From 2-12-FULL-40-12 sp964518135 (lineage in GTDB: Bacteria; Patescibacteriota; Minisyncoccia; Minisyncoccales; 2-12-FULL-40-12): a stretch of 33,389 nucleotides of DNA. Below, in pieces: positions 23,064-30,503 of the stretch. The translations under genes and the position numbers were made by a program. A model generated the notes under the pieces. That model saw nothing but the letters and a program-made list of their open reading frames with translations. It had not been told where the DNA came from and did not search any database. Location of the stretch: assembly GCA_964518135.1 (NCBI GenBank), contig CAZFEY010000004.1, positions 1 to 33,389 on the forward strand. The letters run 5' to 3'. The first letter of the stretch is position 1; each line of letters starts with the position of its first letter.

Positions 23064-23417
23064 TTACGTTCCCTTTTTCATTAGCGACCTCTCTATTTTA
23101 ATAATGATGTCTTCTTCTGTTAATTTGGTGTTGCTTACTGGATCGTATTTAAGATAACCCGCAGCCATCATCAAAAGAACAGAATCGATATCGAGAGCCG
23201 TCGCTAGCTTGAGTATAATTCTTGGCAATGGAGGGTTACGACGACCGTTTTCAATACGGCTTAAATAACCCGCATCGACCTTAGCGCTAAAAGCAAGATC
23301 CCTTTGAGACTTGCCCCTTATAAGACGCGCCTTTTTCAAGATGCGCCCGAAGAATTTTTTCCTTCTCTCTTCTTCTTCTTGACCTTCCGCTTCGAAATGA
23401 CTCTTGTTCATGTTCAT
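23064..23417 (-). CDS. XRE-family helix-turn-helix regulator
   Basis: 117 aa from the chosen start. HTH_3/XRE domain with ILKKARLIRGKSQRDLAFSA, then VDAGYLSRIENGRRNPP, the classic recognition-helix region, and LPRIILKLATALDIDS. A charged N-terminal stretch and a C-terminal tail (YDPVSNTKLTEEDIIIKIERSL) flank it. The frame is open to 23450, but AAAGGAG lies eight bases before the ATG at 23417, and the predicted -10 (23441-23446) overlaps the longer version, so 23417 is the start. The gene has its own promoter and terminator and follows the M19 dipeptidase unit closely on the chromosome. It may control itself or the dipeptidase gene. Confidence 0.88.
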   Translation of the reverse strand: MNMNKSHFEAEGQEEEERRKKFFGRILKKARLIRGKSQRDLAFSAKVDAGYLSRIENGRRNPPLPRIILKLATALDIDSVLLMMAAGYLKYDPVSNTKLTEEDIIIKIERSLMKKGT

Positions 23418-23440
23418 AGCGAAAGCTCCTTTGTAGAAAC

Positions 23441-23469
23441 AAGATACCACAAGAAACCAAAGAAAACAA
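23441..23469 (-). promoter_or_regulatory. Promoter of the XRE regulator
   Basis: Minus strand: TTGTTT (plus 23464-23469), 17-bp spacer ending TGG (extended -10), TATCTT (plus 23441-23446). Confidence 0.55.
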
Positions 23470-23491
23470 TAATACCACCCTAAAAATGATA

Positions 23492-23517
23492 AGCAGCATG
23501 ACTGATGCCATGCTGCT
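23492..23517. promoter_or_regulatory. 9-bp inverted repeat upstream of the XRE promoter
   Basis: AGCAGCATG (23492-23500) and CATGCTGCT (23509-23517) with an 8-nt spacer, 22 bases upstream of the -35. It could be an operator for the XRE protein. Alternatively it terminates minus-strand transcription coming from the right, since ATTTTTAG follows on that strand. Confidence 0.45.
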
Positions 23518-23637
23518 CTTTAAGAGGAGGAAAGGGGGTTCTATTTAAAAAAACTATACACAACAATCTCTGTAATCCCCTAATCAAATTTCTAAATACA
23601 GCTTACACCATTAGTACATATTTTCAATCAAGCCATC

Positions 23638-23708
23638 AAAAAACCCCGCCCTCTAAGCCCAGCTCCAATAAACACATAAAGACGTTTGGCATAGAGGGCG
23701 GGGTTTTT
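23638..23708. terminator. Large-loop GC-rich hairpin, probably a bidirectional terminator
   Basis: AACCCCGCCCTCTA on the left arm (within 23638-23655) is exactly inverted on the right (23692-23708), with a 36-nt loop and T-runs outside the stem on both strands. The loop is unusually large for a terminator. Confidence 0.6.
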
Positions 23709-23843
23709 GTAGCCCCGCTTCACTTCTAGAAAGTTCTTCTGGAAAAATTCCAGGTGGGCGCTTTAGCCTATCGCCACGGCGACAGAACATTTCAAGCTCC
23801 CAAAAAATTATTTTATCCCAGAATTAACTAGAAATAAGCAGGG

Positions 23844-23924
23844 CCCCGTTAGAAATTATCATATTCAAACAACAGATAACTTCTAATGAGGCACCGCCCA
23901 CTTGTGACAATACTTCTAACGGGG
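23844..23924. repeat. Family B palindromic element, copy B3
   Basis: Left end CCCCGTTAGAA (23844-23854), right end TTCTAACGGGG (23914-23924). A second, decayed right end lies inside (TTCTAATGAGG, about 23881-23891), pairing with the left arm through GATAA/TTATC, so the copy looks nested. Confidence 0.8.
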
Positions 23925-23967
23925 CAGGGCTATTTATATTTTATCATTCGCCAAGAAAACGAGTCAA

Positions 23968-24046
23968 CCCGGTAGTGAATTTTTAACTGGCGTTGCCAAA
24001 AACACGCCACCTTAGGTGGCGTGGCTGTCAAAAATCTACTACCGGG
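23968..24046. repeat. Family A palindromic element, copy A3
   Basis: Left arm CCCGGTAGTGAATTTT (23968-23983), right arm AAAATCTACTACCGGG (24031-24046). The inner perfect hairpin is CACGCCACC-TTA-GGTGGCGTG (24003-24023). The left end is preceded by GTCAA, so outward it reads CGGGTTGACT. Confidence 0.85.
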
Positions 24047-24063
24047 CAAGCCCCATTCAAAAA

Positions 24064-25170
24064 CTATAAACCCAACGCGTCAGACACCTGTCTGATCAAA
24101 GATACTACCACAGGAGCTGGTAACAAACTGTAAGAATCTATACCGTCGTCATCCTGAATAACCCAAGGACTTTCTTTAACAATCACTTTCCCCTCTTTCT
24201 CTTCCCACTCATAATCATATTGCGGCGTAATTTCATAATCATTAATCGCTTCTTTGGCTTCTTTCACGGGTATGGTATTTCTTAAAAGTACTTTTGGAAT
24301 TCCGTAGAGAGAGAAAGCCATTTCGATTAATTTTTTATCCAACGCCAGTCTCTCTTTTATTGGTTCGGTTCCTAATTCGTCTCCTTCTTTTTGCACCAAT
24401 GCAATTTCTTTGTCTCCCTTCGAGAGATCTCGCGAAGCGAGACAGTCTGCGTTATCGCACATTAAATGAAATTCATTTTTAGCCTTGTCAAAGCTCACTT
24501 TAGAGGTTGGTAATAATCTTAGATTGCGCGATGTTTTACAGAGCGGACAAATCCTTCTGTATTTTATCCTGGCGTCAATTACAGAAGTCGGCACATCGAT
24601 TAAGACAAAAATATCTGGATCGTCTCTGAAACCTATCAAGTCTCTAAAAAACAAAGAATAAGATATCTGGTCCAGTTCGCGCGGAAAACCATCTATAAAA
24701 ACAGCTCTTTTCTCTCCTTGCGCCAACTCCCTTTTAGTAAGAGCCAATATCAATTCTGTGGGTAAAAGTTTTTGAGTGCTTCTACTTTCTAAAGATGAAA
24801 TGATTTCCTCGAGTGGATATCTTCCTCGATAATTCTTCTCCAAAAAACTTATCAATTCTTTTCTTTTATTCTCGTCTTTTAATTCCTCATCTATGCCACG
24901 TACCATATCTCCAACTGAAAAATGCTCCACTTTATCTGGAGCAACTATACTTGCGAACATCTTTGAGTATGTCCCTTTGCCAGAGTTCTTCTTACCCAAA
25001 AGATATATTACAAAACCCGATTCTTTTAAATACTCTCTAATTTTTTCTATTTCCGGACCGGCTTTAAATTGAAAATAATCTTTCAATACCTCGGGATCGA
25101 TCAGATCGAACTTTCCCCCACCATCCATTTTTGTTTTAAAAATAGGAAACTGCATATTGTTTACCATCAC
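24064..25170 (-). CDS. Adenylate-kinase-like nucleoside monophosphate kinase
   Basis: 368 aa. The P-loop is GKKNSGKGT at residues 59-67. It is followed by FSVGDMVRG (NMP-binding region), VFIDGFPRELDQ and RIKYRRICPLC. A zinc-ribbon lid is suggested by Cys208, Cys211, Cys238 and Cys243. The protein is much longer than normal adenylate kinase (about 215 aa), with an extra N-terminal stretch of about 50 residues and a C-terminal tail ending in VVSLIRQVSDALGL. It may phosphorylate AMP or another NMP; the specificity is not certain. Residues 245-248 lie in a small palindromic DNA segment (CTCGCTTCGCGAG). The start at 25170 overlaps the upstream gene by 35 nt; ATGs at 25155 and 25128 are alternatives. 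Confidence 0.8.
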   Translation of the reverse strand: MMVNNMQFPIFKTKMDGGGKFDLIDPEVLKDYFQFKAGPEIEKIREYLKESGFVIYLLGKKNSGKGTYSKMFASIVAPDKVEHFSVGDMVRGIDEELKDENKRKELISFLEKNYRGRYPLEEIISSLESRSTQKLLPTELILALTKRELAQGEKRAVFIDGFPRELDQISYSLFFRDLIGFRDDPDIFVLIDVPTSVIDARIKYRRICPLCKTSRNLRLLPTSKVSFDKAKNEFHLMCDNADCLASRDLSKGDKEIALVQKEGDELGTEPIKERLALDKKLIEMAFSLYGIPKVLLRNTIPVKEAKEAINDYEITPQYDYEWEEKEGKVIVKESPWVIQDDDGIDSYSLLPAPVVVSLIRQVSDALGL

Positions 25171-26017
25171 TTATAATTTTTACACTTCCCGACTCATCTG
25201 TTCTCACAATATCTATACCAAATCTTTTCAATCTTTCCAAGGCGTCATTTGAAGGATGTCCGTAAGAATTTTTGCCAACTTGAATTATGGCTATTTCTGG
25301 CGTTACCGACTCAACAAAGGACTCACTAGTTGAAAACCTTGATCCGTGATGAGCGACCTTCAGAATGTCTGAATCTAAATCTATTTTTGATGATATTAAT
25401 TTTTGCTCCGTAGTATTTCCAATGTCGCCAGCAAATAAAAAAGTGTGGTCTTTAAAATTTAATTTAGCAACCACAGATGTTTCATTGCTATCTTCTAATT
25501 CCAATCCTTCTAACTCTTCGCTGGGATACAAAATATCGATTCGGACATAATTGAGATTGTTTTTCTTGGCAGAATTAATAACTTGGCCAGCTTGAGCTAT
25601 AAAAATATGCGCTCCTTCTTTTTCAAGCACACTCATCCAGGCTCTGTATTCTGGAGTATCTCTTACCACCCCATTCCATAAGATGTTCTTAGCGTCATAT
25701 CTTTTAAGAACATCTATTAATCCCGCCATATGATCTCTGTCGGGATGAGTCAAAATTATAAGGTCAATGTTTCTATCCCAAAAAGGTAATTGCTTAGCTA
25801 TCCCACTGGAGACCGTGGAATCAGGACCTCCGTCAATTAAGATTTTATGACCAGCTGGGGTTTTAAGAAGCGTAGCATCCCCTTGTCCTACATCGAAAAA
25901 ATCAACCTCTAGCAACGGCTGTTGATTAAGATTAAAAGCTACGCCATATGAAACAATATTTATAATTATTAAAAATCCCAATAAGGCGGGCTCTAGACTA
26001 TTTCTTGCCGAATGCAT
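25136..26017 (-). CDS. ComEC-type metallo-beta-lactamase-fold protein
   Basis: 293 aa from ATG 26017. N-terminal membrane segment (about residues 8-27), then the hydrolase domain: VDFFDVGQGDATLL, ILIDGGP, and the metal motif THPDRDH (HxDxDH), then LFAGDIGN and VAHHGSRFSTSE. This is the pattern of the hydrolase domain of ComEC, the DNA-uptake channel protein. The large ComEC membrane domain is absent, so it is a stand-alone secreted or anchored version whose possible substrate is DNA. A TTG at 26026 is in frame but lies in the stem of the terminator just upstream, so I prefer the ATG. It overlaps the kinase gene downstream. Confidence 0.85.
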   Translation of the reverse strand: MHSARNSLEPALLGFLIIINIVSYGVAFNLNQQPLLEVDFFDVGQGDATLLKTPAGHKILIDGGPDSTVSSGIAKQLPFWDRNIDLIILTHPDRDHMAGLIDVLKRYDAKNILWNGVVRDTPEYRAWMSVLEKEGAHIFIAQAGQVINSAKKNNLNYVRIDILYPSEELEGLELEDSNETSVVAKLNFKDHTFLFAGDIGNTTEQKLISSKIDLDSDILKVAHHGSRFSTSESFVESVTPEIAIIQVGKNSYGHPSNDALERLKRFGIDIVRTDESGSVKIISDGKQYAVSYF

Positions 26018-26025
26018 GTCTTTCA

Positions 26026-26064
26026 AAACAGCTCAAAGTCAAAACTTTTAACTTTGAGCTGTTT
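26026..26064. terminator. 14-bp bidirectional-type terminator after the DUF5679 gene
   Basis: AAACAGCTCAAAGT (26026-26039) and ACTTTGAGCTGTTT (26051-26064) form a perfect stem. It lies 26 nt beyond the stop of the DUF5679-type gene and directly at the start of the ComEC-type gene. The trailing T-run on the minus strand is short. Confidence 0.7.
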
Positions 26065-26090
26065 CGATTATTGTCCTTTATGATGGGTAC

Positions 26091-26246
26091 TTACTTGTTA
26101 CCCATGATCCTGAACATTTTTGTACCGCACTTTGGACAAGTTCCGGTCATTGCCCTTCTGGCTTTCCCTCCTTTCCCCTTCATTGCTACCTCTTTTGGAT
26201 CCGACATTTCTCTTTTGGCTTTACATTTTACACAATAAGCTTCCAT
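26091..26246 (-). CDS. DUF5679-type small zinc-ribbon protein (51 aa)
   Basis: Starts MEAYCVKCKAKREM and ends CPKCGTKMFRIMGNK. Two CxxC pairs (Cys5/Cys8 and Cys37/Cys40) make a minimal zinc ribbon. The middle is PKEV followed by a Lys/Gly-rich linker. This arrangement matches the DUF5679 family, small proteins frequent in CPR and Chloroflexi whose role is unknown; binding to nucleic acid or ribosome is plausible. It has its own promoter (26374-26402), a leader of about 120 nt that can fold, and a downstream terminator. Confidence 0.85.
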   Translation of the reverse strand: MEAYCVKCKAKREMSDPKEVAMKGKGGKARRAMTGTCPKCGTKMFRIMGNK

Positions 26247-26311
26247 AGAATAGTATTGAAATGAATATTGAGCATAAAAATCACGACCTTTGCTTTTAAG
26301 TTAATCTCTTA

Positions 26312-26360
26312 GTCGTTTCCCCTTAATTTCTAGGCCGCATACGGGCCAAAGCCAAACGAC
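26312..26360 (-). promoter_or_regulatory. Folded 5' leader of the DUF5679-type gene
   Basis: Within the predicted leader GTCGTTT and AAACGAC (plus 26354-26360 and 26312-26318) close a loop. It contains an inner hairpin GGCC-CGTATGC-GGCC (plus 26333-26347). A purine-rich AAGGGG follows the inner hairpin. It does not match any riboswitch class that I recognise. Confidence 0.4.
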
Positions 26361-26373
26361 CAAACATTATCTT

Positions 26374-26402
26374 AATTTAAGCTAAATAAAGACAAGAGTC
26401 AA
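26374..26402 (-). promoter_or_regulatory. Promoter of the DUF5679-type gene
   Basis: Minus strand: TTGACT (plus 26397-26402), 17-bp spacer, TAAATT (plus 26374-26379). Confidence 0.55.
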
Positions 26403-26479
26403 GCGAATTCAAGCTGATTCAGAACTCTTTTAGCGATCCCGCCAAAATGGGCTGCGTAATTACTATAAGGTCAACTTTA

Positions 26480-27031
26480 TTATTTCAACATCTCGACTAT
26501 TCTCTTCCCAAATTCTTCGGCGGCTGAAGGCCCCGAAGCGGTAACAATAAAGCCATCAACTACTACATCCTCATTTAAATAGGTAGCTCCCTTGTCGCGC
26601 AGTATTTTAACCGGATTTTTATCAATGCTAGAGGTCCAAACTGTAACTTTTTTGCCATCAAGCACACCTGCTTTCGCCAAAACAATCGGCGAAATACAAA
26701 TTGAAGCTAATAATTTTTTAGAATCAATAACATCTCGTACTATTTTATAAGAAATTTCATTATCGAGATACTTTAAGCAACCCGATCCTCCAACAAACAC
26801 AATCGCATCAAACTTATTTACATCTAAATTTTCCGACACCTCGTTAATTTCAGCCTCAAATCCATAAGCACCAATGGCTATGCCGGGTTTTGAACTTATT
26901 GTATCCACCTTAATACCATTTTCTTCCAAAATACTCTTTGGTATTAAGTATTCTACGTCTTGGAAATCACGAAAAGCAATAATAATTGCAGCTTTTTTGC
27001 TTTTTAAATCATTCTTCTGTTTCTTAATCAT
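26480..27031 (-). CDS. DJ-1/PfpI-family protein
   Basis: 183 aa of the DJ-1/PfpI/class I glutamine-amidotransferase-like fold. The nucleophile-elbow Cys is Cys112 in LLASICISPIVLAKAG. The conserved acidic residue near the N-terminus is probably Glu27 in FQDVEYLIP. FDAIVFVGGSG is the usual third-strand motif. Members include protease, deglycase/glyoxalase-like and chaperone proteins; the activity cannot be chosen from sequence. Its ATG overlaps the mltG stop by the ATGA arrangement, so it is translationally coupled and forms the last gene of the seven-gene operon. Confidence 0.88.
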   Translation of the reverse strand: MIKKQKNDLKSKKAAIIIAFRDFQDVEYLIPKSILEENGIKVDTISSKPGIAIGAYGFEAEINEVSENLDVNKFDAIVFVGGSGCLKYLDNEISYKIVRDVIDSKKLLASICISPIVLAKAGVLDGKKVTVWTSSIDKNPVKILRDKGATYLNEDVVVDGFIVTASGPSAAEEFGKRIVEMLK

Positions 27032-28137
27032 CTTAAGTACTTATTAATCGCCTCATTGTGTTCTTGTAAGGTTCTACTAAATACAGTCTCCCCTTCCGGG
27101 GTTGAAATATAATACCAAAAATCGCTTTGTCTTGGATATATAGCGGCTTTTATACTATCTAATCCCGGATTAGAAATTGGCCCCAAGGGCAATCCCCTAT
27201 ATTTGTAGGTATTGTATGAAGAATCAATCTGTCTCTCCTCTGCCGTTGGACCAGAATCCTTTCTGCCAGTAATATAGTTAACCGTAGCATCTACCTGTAG
27301 AGGCATTTTATTTGCCAATCTTTTCCATAAAATACCAGAGACAATCTTTTTGTCTTCGTAAGATTGGACCTCTTTTTCAAGCATTGAAGCCATAGTTATT
27401 AATACAAAAACAGATTTATCCTGGGCATCTATTTTATCTTTTAACCCTGTAAAGACTTTTTGATTAAAATTGTCGAGTATTTTGGGGATAATCGAATTTA
27501 ATGATTCTCCCTTATTGATCTCGTATGTGTCAGGAAAAAGATAACCTTCCAAATTATAGTAATCCGGTTTATCTTCTAAGAATACGTATTTTGAATCGAA
27601 AATATTATCTATTGAGTATGACAACTCGAGAGATCGCCTATGATCAACCGCAGGAAAACCGGTCAGCCTAAACAATTCTTTTGTCTGAGATATTCCTTTA
27701 TTTTCAAAATAGAACCCAATATCTCTCAAATCCCACCCTTCGATTATGGTAATTTTTTCTTTTACCACATCTCCTCTGACTAATTTATCTATCATTTCCT
27801 GGACAGACATTGATTGGGAAAATTCATAAGTTCCAGCTTTCAATTTTCCGAAAACCCATCCTTCCAAAACTAATAATTTAAATACAAAGGACGAACGGAT
27901 CAAATGCTGCTCCTCTAGTCTGTCTGAAATTTCTTTCATTCCATCTCCTTGTTTAACAATAAATTCTTTCGATTCATTTAATCGCGTATCAATCGGTGAA
28001 GAAAGATGCACCAAATAAGTCATAATCGAAATCACAATTATCATGAATACTAAAACGACCAATTGTCCTTTTATGCTTTTAAAAAAATCAGGCGGTAATT
28101 TAGGCTTTAAAAACTTAAACATCAAAACATTATTCAT
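27028..28137 (-). CDS. mltG: Endolytic peptidoglycan transglycosylase MltG
   Basis: Membrane-anchored lytic transglycosylase that cuts nascent glycan strands. 369 aa with a membrane helix at about residues 24-44, a LysM-like region (FIVKQGDGMKEISDRL) and the YceG domain. Catalytic-region motifs are LEGYLFPDTYEI (196-207), ASMLEKEV with Glu254/Glu256, QVDATVNYITG and GLPLGPISNPGLDSIKAA. These match YceG/MltG closely. A second possible start is Met6. It is nine bases after the PCMT-like gene and overlaps the DJ-1 gene. Confidence 0.95.
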   Translation of the reverse strand: MNNVLMFKFLKPKLPPDFFKSIKGQLVVLVFMIIVISIMTYLVHLSSPIDTRLNESKEFIVKQGDGMKEISDRLEEQHLIRSSFVFKLLVLEGWVFGKLKAGTYEFSQSMSVQEMIDKLVRGDVVKEKITIIEGWDLRDIGFYFENKGISQTKELFRLTGFPAVDHRRSLELSYSIDNIFDSKYVFLEDKPDYYNLEGYLFPDTYEINKGESLNSIIPKILDNFNQKVFTGLKDKIDAQDKSVFVLITMASMLEKEVQSYEDKKIVSGILWKRLANKMPLQVDATVNYITGRKDSGPTAEERQIDSSYNTYKYRGLPLGPISNPGLDSIKAAIYPRQSDFWYYISTPEGETVFSRTLQEHNEAINKYLR

Positions 28138-28146
28138 ATAAATAAT

Positions 28147-28788
28147 TTACTTGGATATCAATGGAACAAAAGTGAAGCCATGATATTCTTTTTCTTTGAA
28201 TTTGTCCTGGGCCATCTTTTCAAAAAGCCAAATGGAATCATTGATAGGAGTAACTATTCTACCACCAACTTTTAATTGTTGTTTCCAGGCAATCGGAACA
28301 CTATCAATGCTTTTACCATCTTCTTCTTGTATAGAAGCTGATGCCAAGATTCTATCGAAACCAGTTTTTAATTCCGGGTAACCGTCGGTAGCGTCTCGGC
28401 AATAACATTCAGCAATCCCCTTTTCTATAAAACCGTATTTGGTAATATTTTTTCTCCCGAATTCAGCCAGCTTTGGGACAATTTCGATAGAAATAACCTT
28501 TCCTTTGCTACCAACTATTTCAGACAACAGAGCTGTGGTCCAACCAGAACCAAAACCAATATCCATAATACTCTCTCCTTCTCTTGGTTGAAGAAGTTCC
28601 AACATAAAAGCCACCACTAACGGTTGAGATATTGTCTGCCCATACCCAATCGACAAAGCCTCATCTATCTCTGCCAAATTTTTACTGTCCTCCAATAGAA
28701 AATCCTTTCTTTCGATCTTTCTGAAGGCATCTATAATTGTCGAAGTCTTCAACCAATTGCTTTGTACCAACGAATCAATAAGTTCCAT
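28147..28788 (-). CDS. Protein-L-isoaspartate O-methyltransferase-like protein
   Basis: 213 aa. The PCMT signature SIGYGQTISQP is at residues 46-56 and SAM motif I (MDIGFGSGW) is at 75-83. PCMT methylates isoaspartyl residues in damaged proteins to start their repair; CPR homologues can be divergent, so the substrate is a family-based inference. It overlaps the peptide deformylase gene by 14 nt and lies nine bases before mltG. Confidence 0.88.
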   Translation of the reverse strand: MELIDSLVQSNWLKTSTIIDAFRKIERKDFLLEDSKNLAEIDEALSIGYGQTISQPLVVAFMLELLQPREGESIMDIGFGSGWTTALLSEIVGSKGKVISIEIVPKLAEFGRKNITKYGFIEKGIAECYCRDATDGYPELKTGFDRILASASIQEEDGKSIDSVPIAWKQQLKVGGRIVTPINDSIWLFEKMAQDKFKEKEYHGFTFVPLISK

Positions 28789-29269
28789 TTTGTTTTGGTT
28801 TAGTTTGTTTTTTAATTTTTAATCTGCGCCAAAAACTGATTCTATCGATTATTAAAGCACCATTTAAATGATCTATTTCGTGCTGAAAAATTCTAGCAAC
28901 AAGACCCTTGACTTTGATATTAATTTTTTGTCCTTCCGAATTCAATGCTGAAACTTGAATCCCTGACGCTCTCTTTATATCTAAAAACATCTCGGGAATA
29001 CTTAAACATCCTTCTGTGTCTGTAGTTTTTCCAGCGCTCATCTTGGTTATCTTGGGATTGATAAATATTTCTGGCCCATTTTCCATATGAACAATAATTA
29101 TCCTTTTTAAAATTCCTACTTGATTTGCCGCCAAACCAACCCCTGAATTAGCTTTCATCGTCTCAATCATATCAATTCCAAGCTTCTTGATTTCTGCATC
29201 AATTTTTTTTATTCCTTTGGCTCTCTTTTTCAAAATCCTATCTGGATATTTTTTAATTTCTAGTATCAT
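28775..29269 (-). CDS. def: Peptide deformylase
   Basis: Removes the formyl group from nascent N-terminal methionine. 164 aa. The three motifs are complete: GVGLAANQ at residues 43-50, EGCLS with Cys88, and HEIDH with His130, Glu131 and His134, giving the full metal site. The C-terminal tail is Lys-rich. The ATG lies one base beyond the macB-type gene stop, and its end overlaps the PCMT-like gene by 14 nt. Confidence 0.96.
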   Translation of the reverse strand: MILEIKKYPDRILKKRAKGIKKIDAEIKKLGIDMIETMKANSGVGLAANQVGILKRIIIVHMENGPEIFINPKITKMSAGKTTDTEGCLSIPEMFLDIKRASGIQVSALNSEGQKINIKVKGLVARIFQHEIDHLNGALIIDRISFWRRLKIKKQTKPKQNGTY

Positions 29270-29270
29270 A

Positions 29271-30503
29271 TTATTCGTATCTCAATGCTTCTACTGGTTT
29301 CAATTTTGCAGCGCTTCTGGCCGGAAAAAACCCCGACAGACAACCAACGCCCAAAGAGAACAACAGTCCGAACAGAACTATGCCCGGCGTGATAGACGCT
29401 TCTATATAAAATATTGGGTGAACTTGGCCATAAAGCTGAATTAGCTTTGACAATCCTAGTCCAGGGATCATCCCGCCTATTCCACCAACAAGACCAATGA
29501 TACCCGACTCTATAAGAAAAATTGCCGTAATGGCCGAGCTTCTAGCTCCAATTGCCTTTAAAATACCTATCTCTTTAGTCCTTTCCCTCACCGACATATA
29601 CATGGTATTCATAATACCAATACCTCCTACCAAAACAGCAATACTTCCGAATGCAAAAATTACAATCTGTATAACACCCATTATACCGCCCACGATATTG
29701 CCCATCGCCTCGCTAGTGAGTACTGAATACGTACTTCCTTCGTCTTGCCCAATCCTTCTTTTGGCGTTTTCCTCAAGATTACTTTTTATGTCCTTGGCCA
29801 CTTGATTAACAGAATAACCAGATGAAATTTTTGCAACTGCCTGAGGAGCCCCTTTCCTTTCGCCCGTGATATCCCTGTAAAAACTAAGGTCCACTCCAAG
29901 CATTGAATCGTCTTGCTTGCTCCCAAGCGACTGCAAGATACCTGTCACCTCAAACTTCTTGCCTTTTATATTTAGTGTATCTCCTATTTTTATATTTGGA
30001 AAAATATCTTTTGGAACTAAATTCCCTATCACGACCTCTCTTTTCCCTGGCAAAGGCCACCTACCTTTTTCTATTTTCATACCCATATCGTTCTGATATA
30101 TATCTAGATAATTTCTTATGTCTATACCATATAAAATTGCTGTTTTGGTTTTATTCTCTGATTTTACCAACACCGCCTTGAATACGTTCGGAATAACAGC
30201 TTCTACTCCTTTTGTTTTCTTTATGGTGCTCAAATCTTCTTCTGTCAGCTCCATTCCGCCAAAAATATTAGTCATCATATCTGAAATACTACCTGGCATA
30301 ATCATCACTATATCTGTGCCAACGGCTTTTAATTGTTTTAAAACCGTATCTTTTAATCCCTGACTCAATGAAAACAGCGACATTATCAAAAACACTCCTA
30401 TAACAATTCCCAAAATAGTAAGCCAACTCCTGAGTTGCCGTGTTCTCAAGTTCTTAACGGCTATTTTTAAATATTCTTTAAATATTTCTATTCGCTTTTC
30501 CAT
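29271..30503 (-). CDS. MacB/FtsX-type ABC transporter permease
   Basis: 410 aa. N-terminal membrane helix (about residues 27-45) after the NLRTRQLRSWLTILGIVIGV motif of MacB_PCD permeases. A large extracytoplasmic domain (50-280) follows, then three C-terminal helices with MSVRERTKEIGILKAIGA, the FtsX-family coupling motif. With the ATPase and the adaptor it forms a MacAB-like unit, which exports peptides, antibiotics or lipoproteins in other bacteria. It overlaps the ATPase gene by 16 nt. No outer-membrane channel gene is present, consistent with a single-membrane-type CPR envelope. Confidence 0.93.
   Translation of the reverse strand: MEKRIEIFKEYLKIAVKNLRTRQLRSWLTILGIVIGVFLIMSLFSLSQGLKDTVLKQLKAVGTDIVMIMPGSISDMMTNIFGGMELTEEDLSTIKKTKGVEAVIPNVFKAVLVKSENKTKTAILYGIDIRNYLDIYQNDMGMKIEKGRWPLPGKREVVIGNLVPKDIFPNIKIGDTLNIKGKKFEVTGILQSLGSKQDDSMLGVDLSFYRDITGERKGAPQAVAKISSGYSVNQVAKDIKSNLEENAKRRIGQDEGSTYSVLTSEAMGNIVGGIMGVIQIVIFAFGSIAVLVGGIGIMNTMYMSVRERTKEIGILKAIGARSSAITAIFLIESGIIGLVGGIGGMIPGLGLSKLIQLYGQVHPIFYIEASITPGIVLFGLLFSLGVGCLSGFFPARSAAKLKPVEALRYE

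Larger units (their letters stand above)
23470..24063. other. Gene-free 594-bp stretch filled with palindromes
   Basis: No convincing coding region. In order it holds the 9-bp inverted repeat (23492-23517), a 16-bp large-loop hairpin (23638-23708), family B copy B3 (23844-23924) and family A copy A3 (23968-24046). A promoter-like pair at the outer end of A3 (TTGACT 23962-23967, TAAAAT 23938-23943 on the minus strand, 18-bp spacer) could drive a short non-coding transcript ending at the 16-bp hairpin. Confidence 0.7.

Noticed and set aside
23505..23729. Plus-strand 74-codon frame in the gene-free stretch, preceded by a purine-rich GAGGAGG-like sequence
   Set aside because: It begins inside one inverted repeat and runs through another large hairpin, and its composition is not protein-like.
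2806..24046. CRISPR array as explanation of the repeated palindromes
   Set aside because: Copies are dispersed over more than 20 kb, are not regularly spaced, and no cas gene is present.
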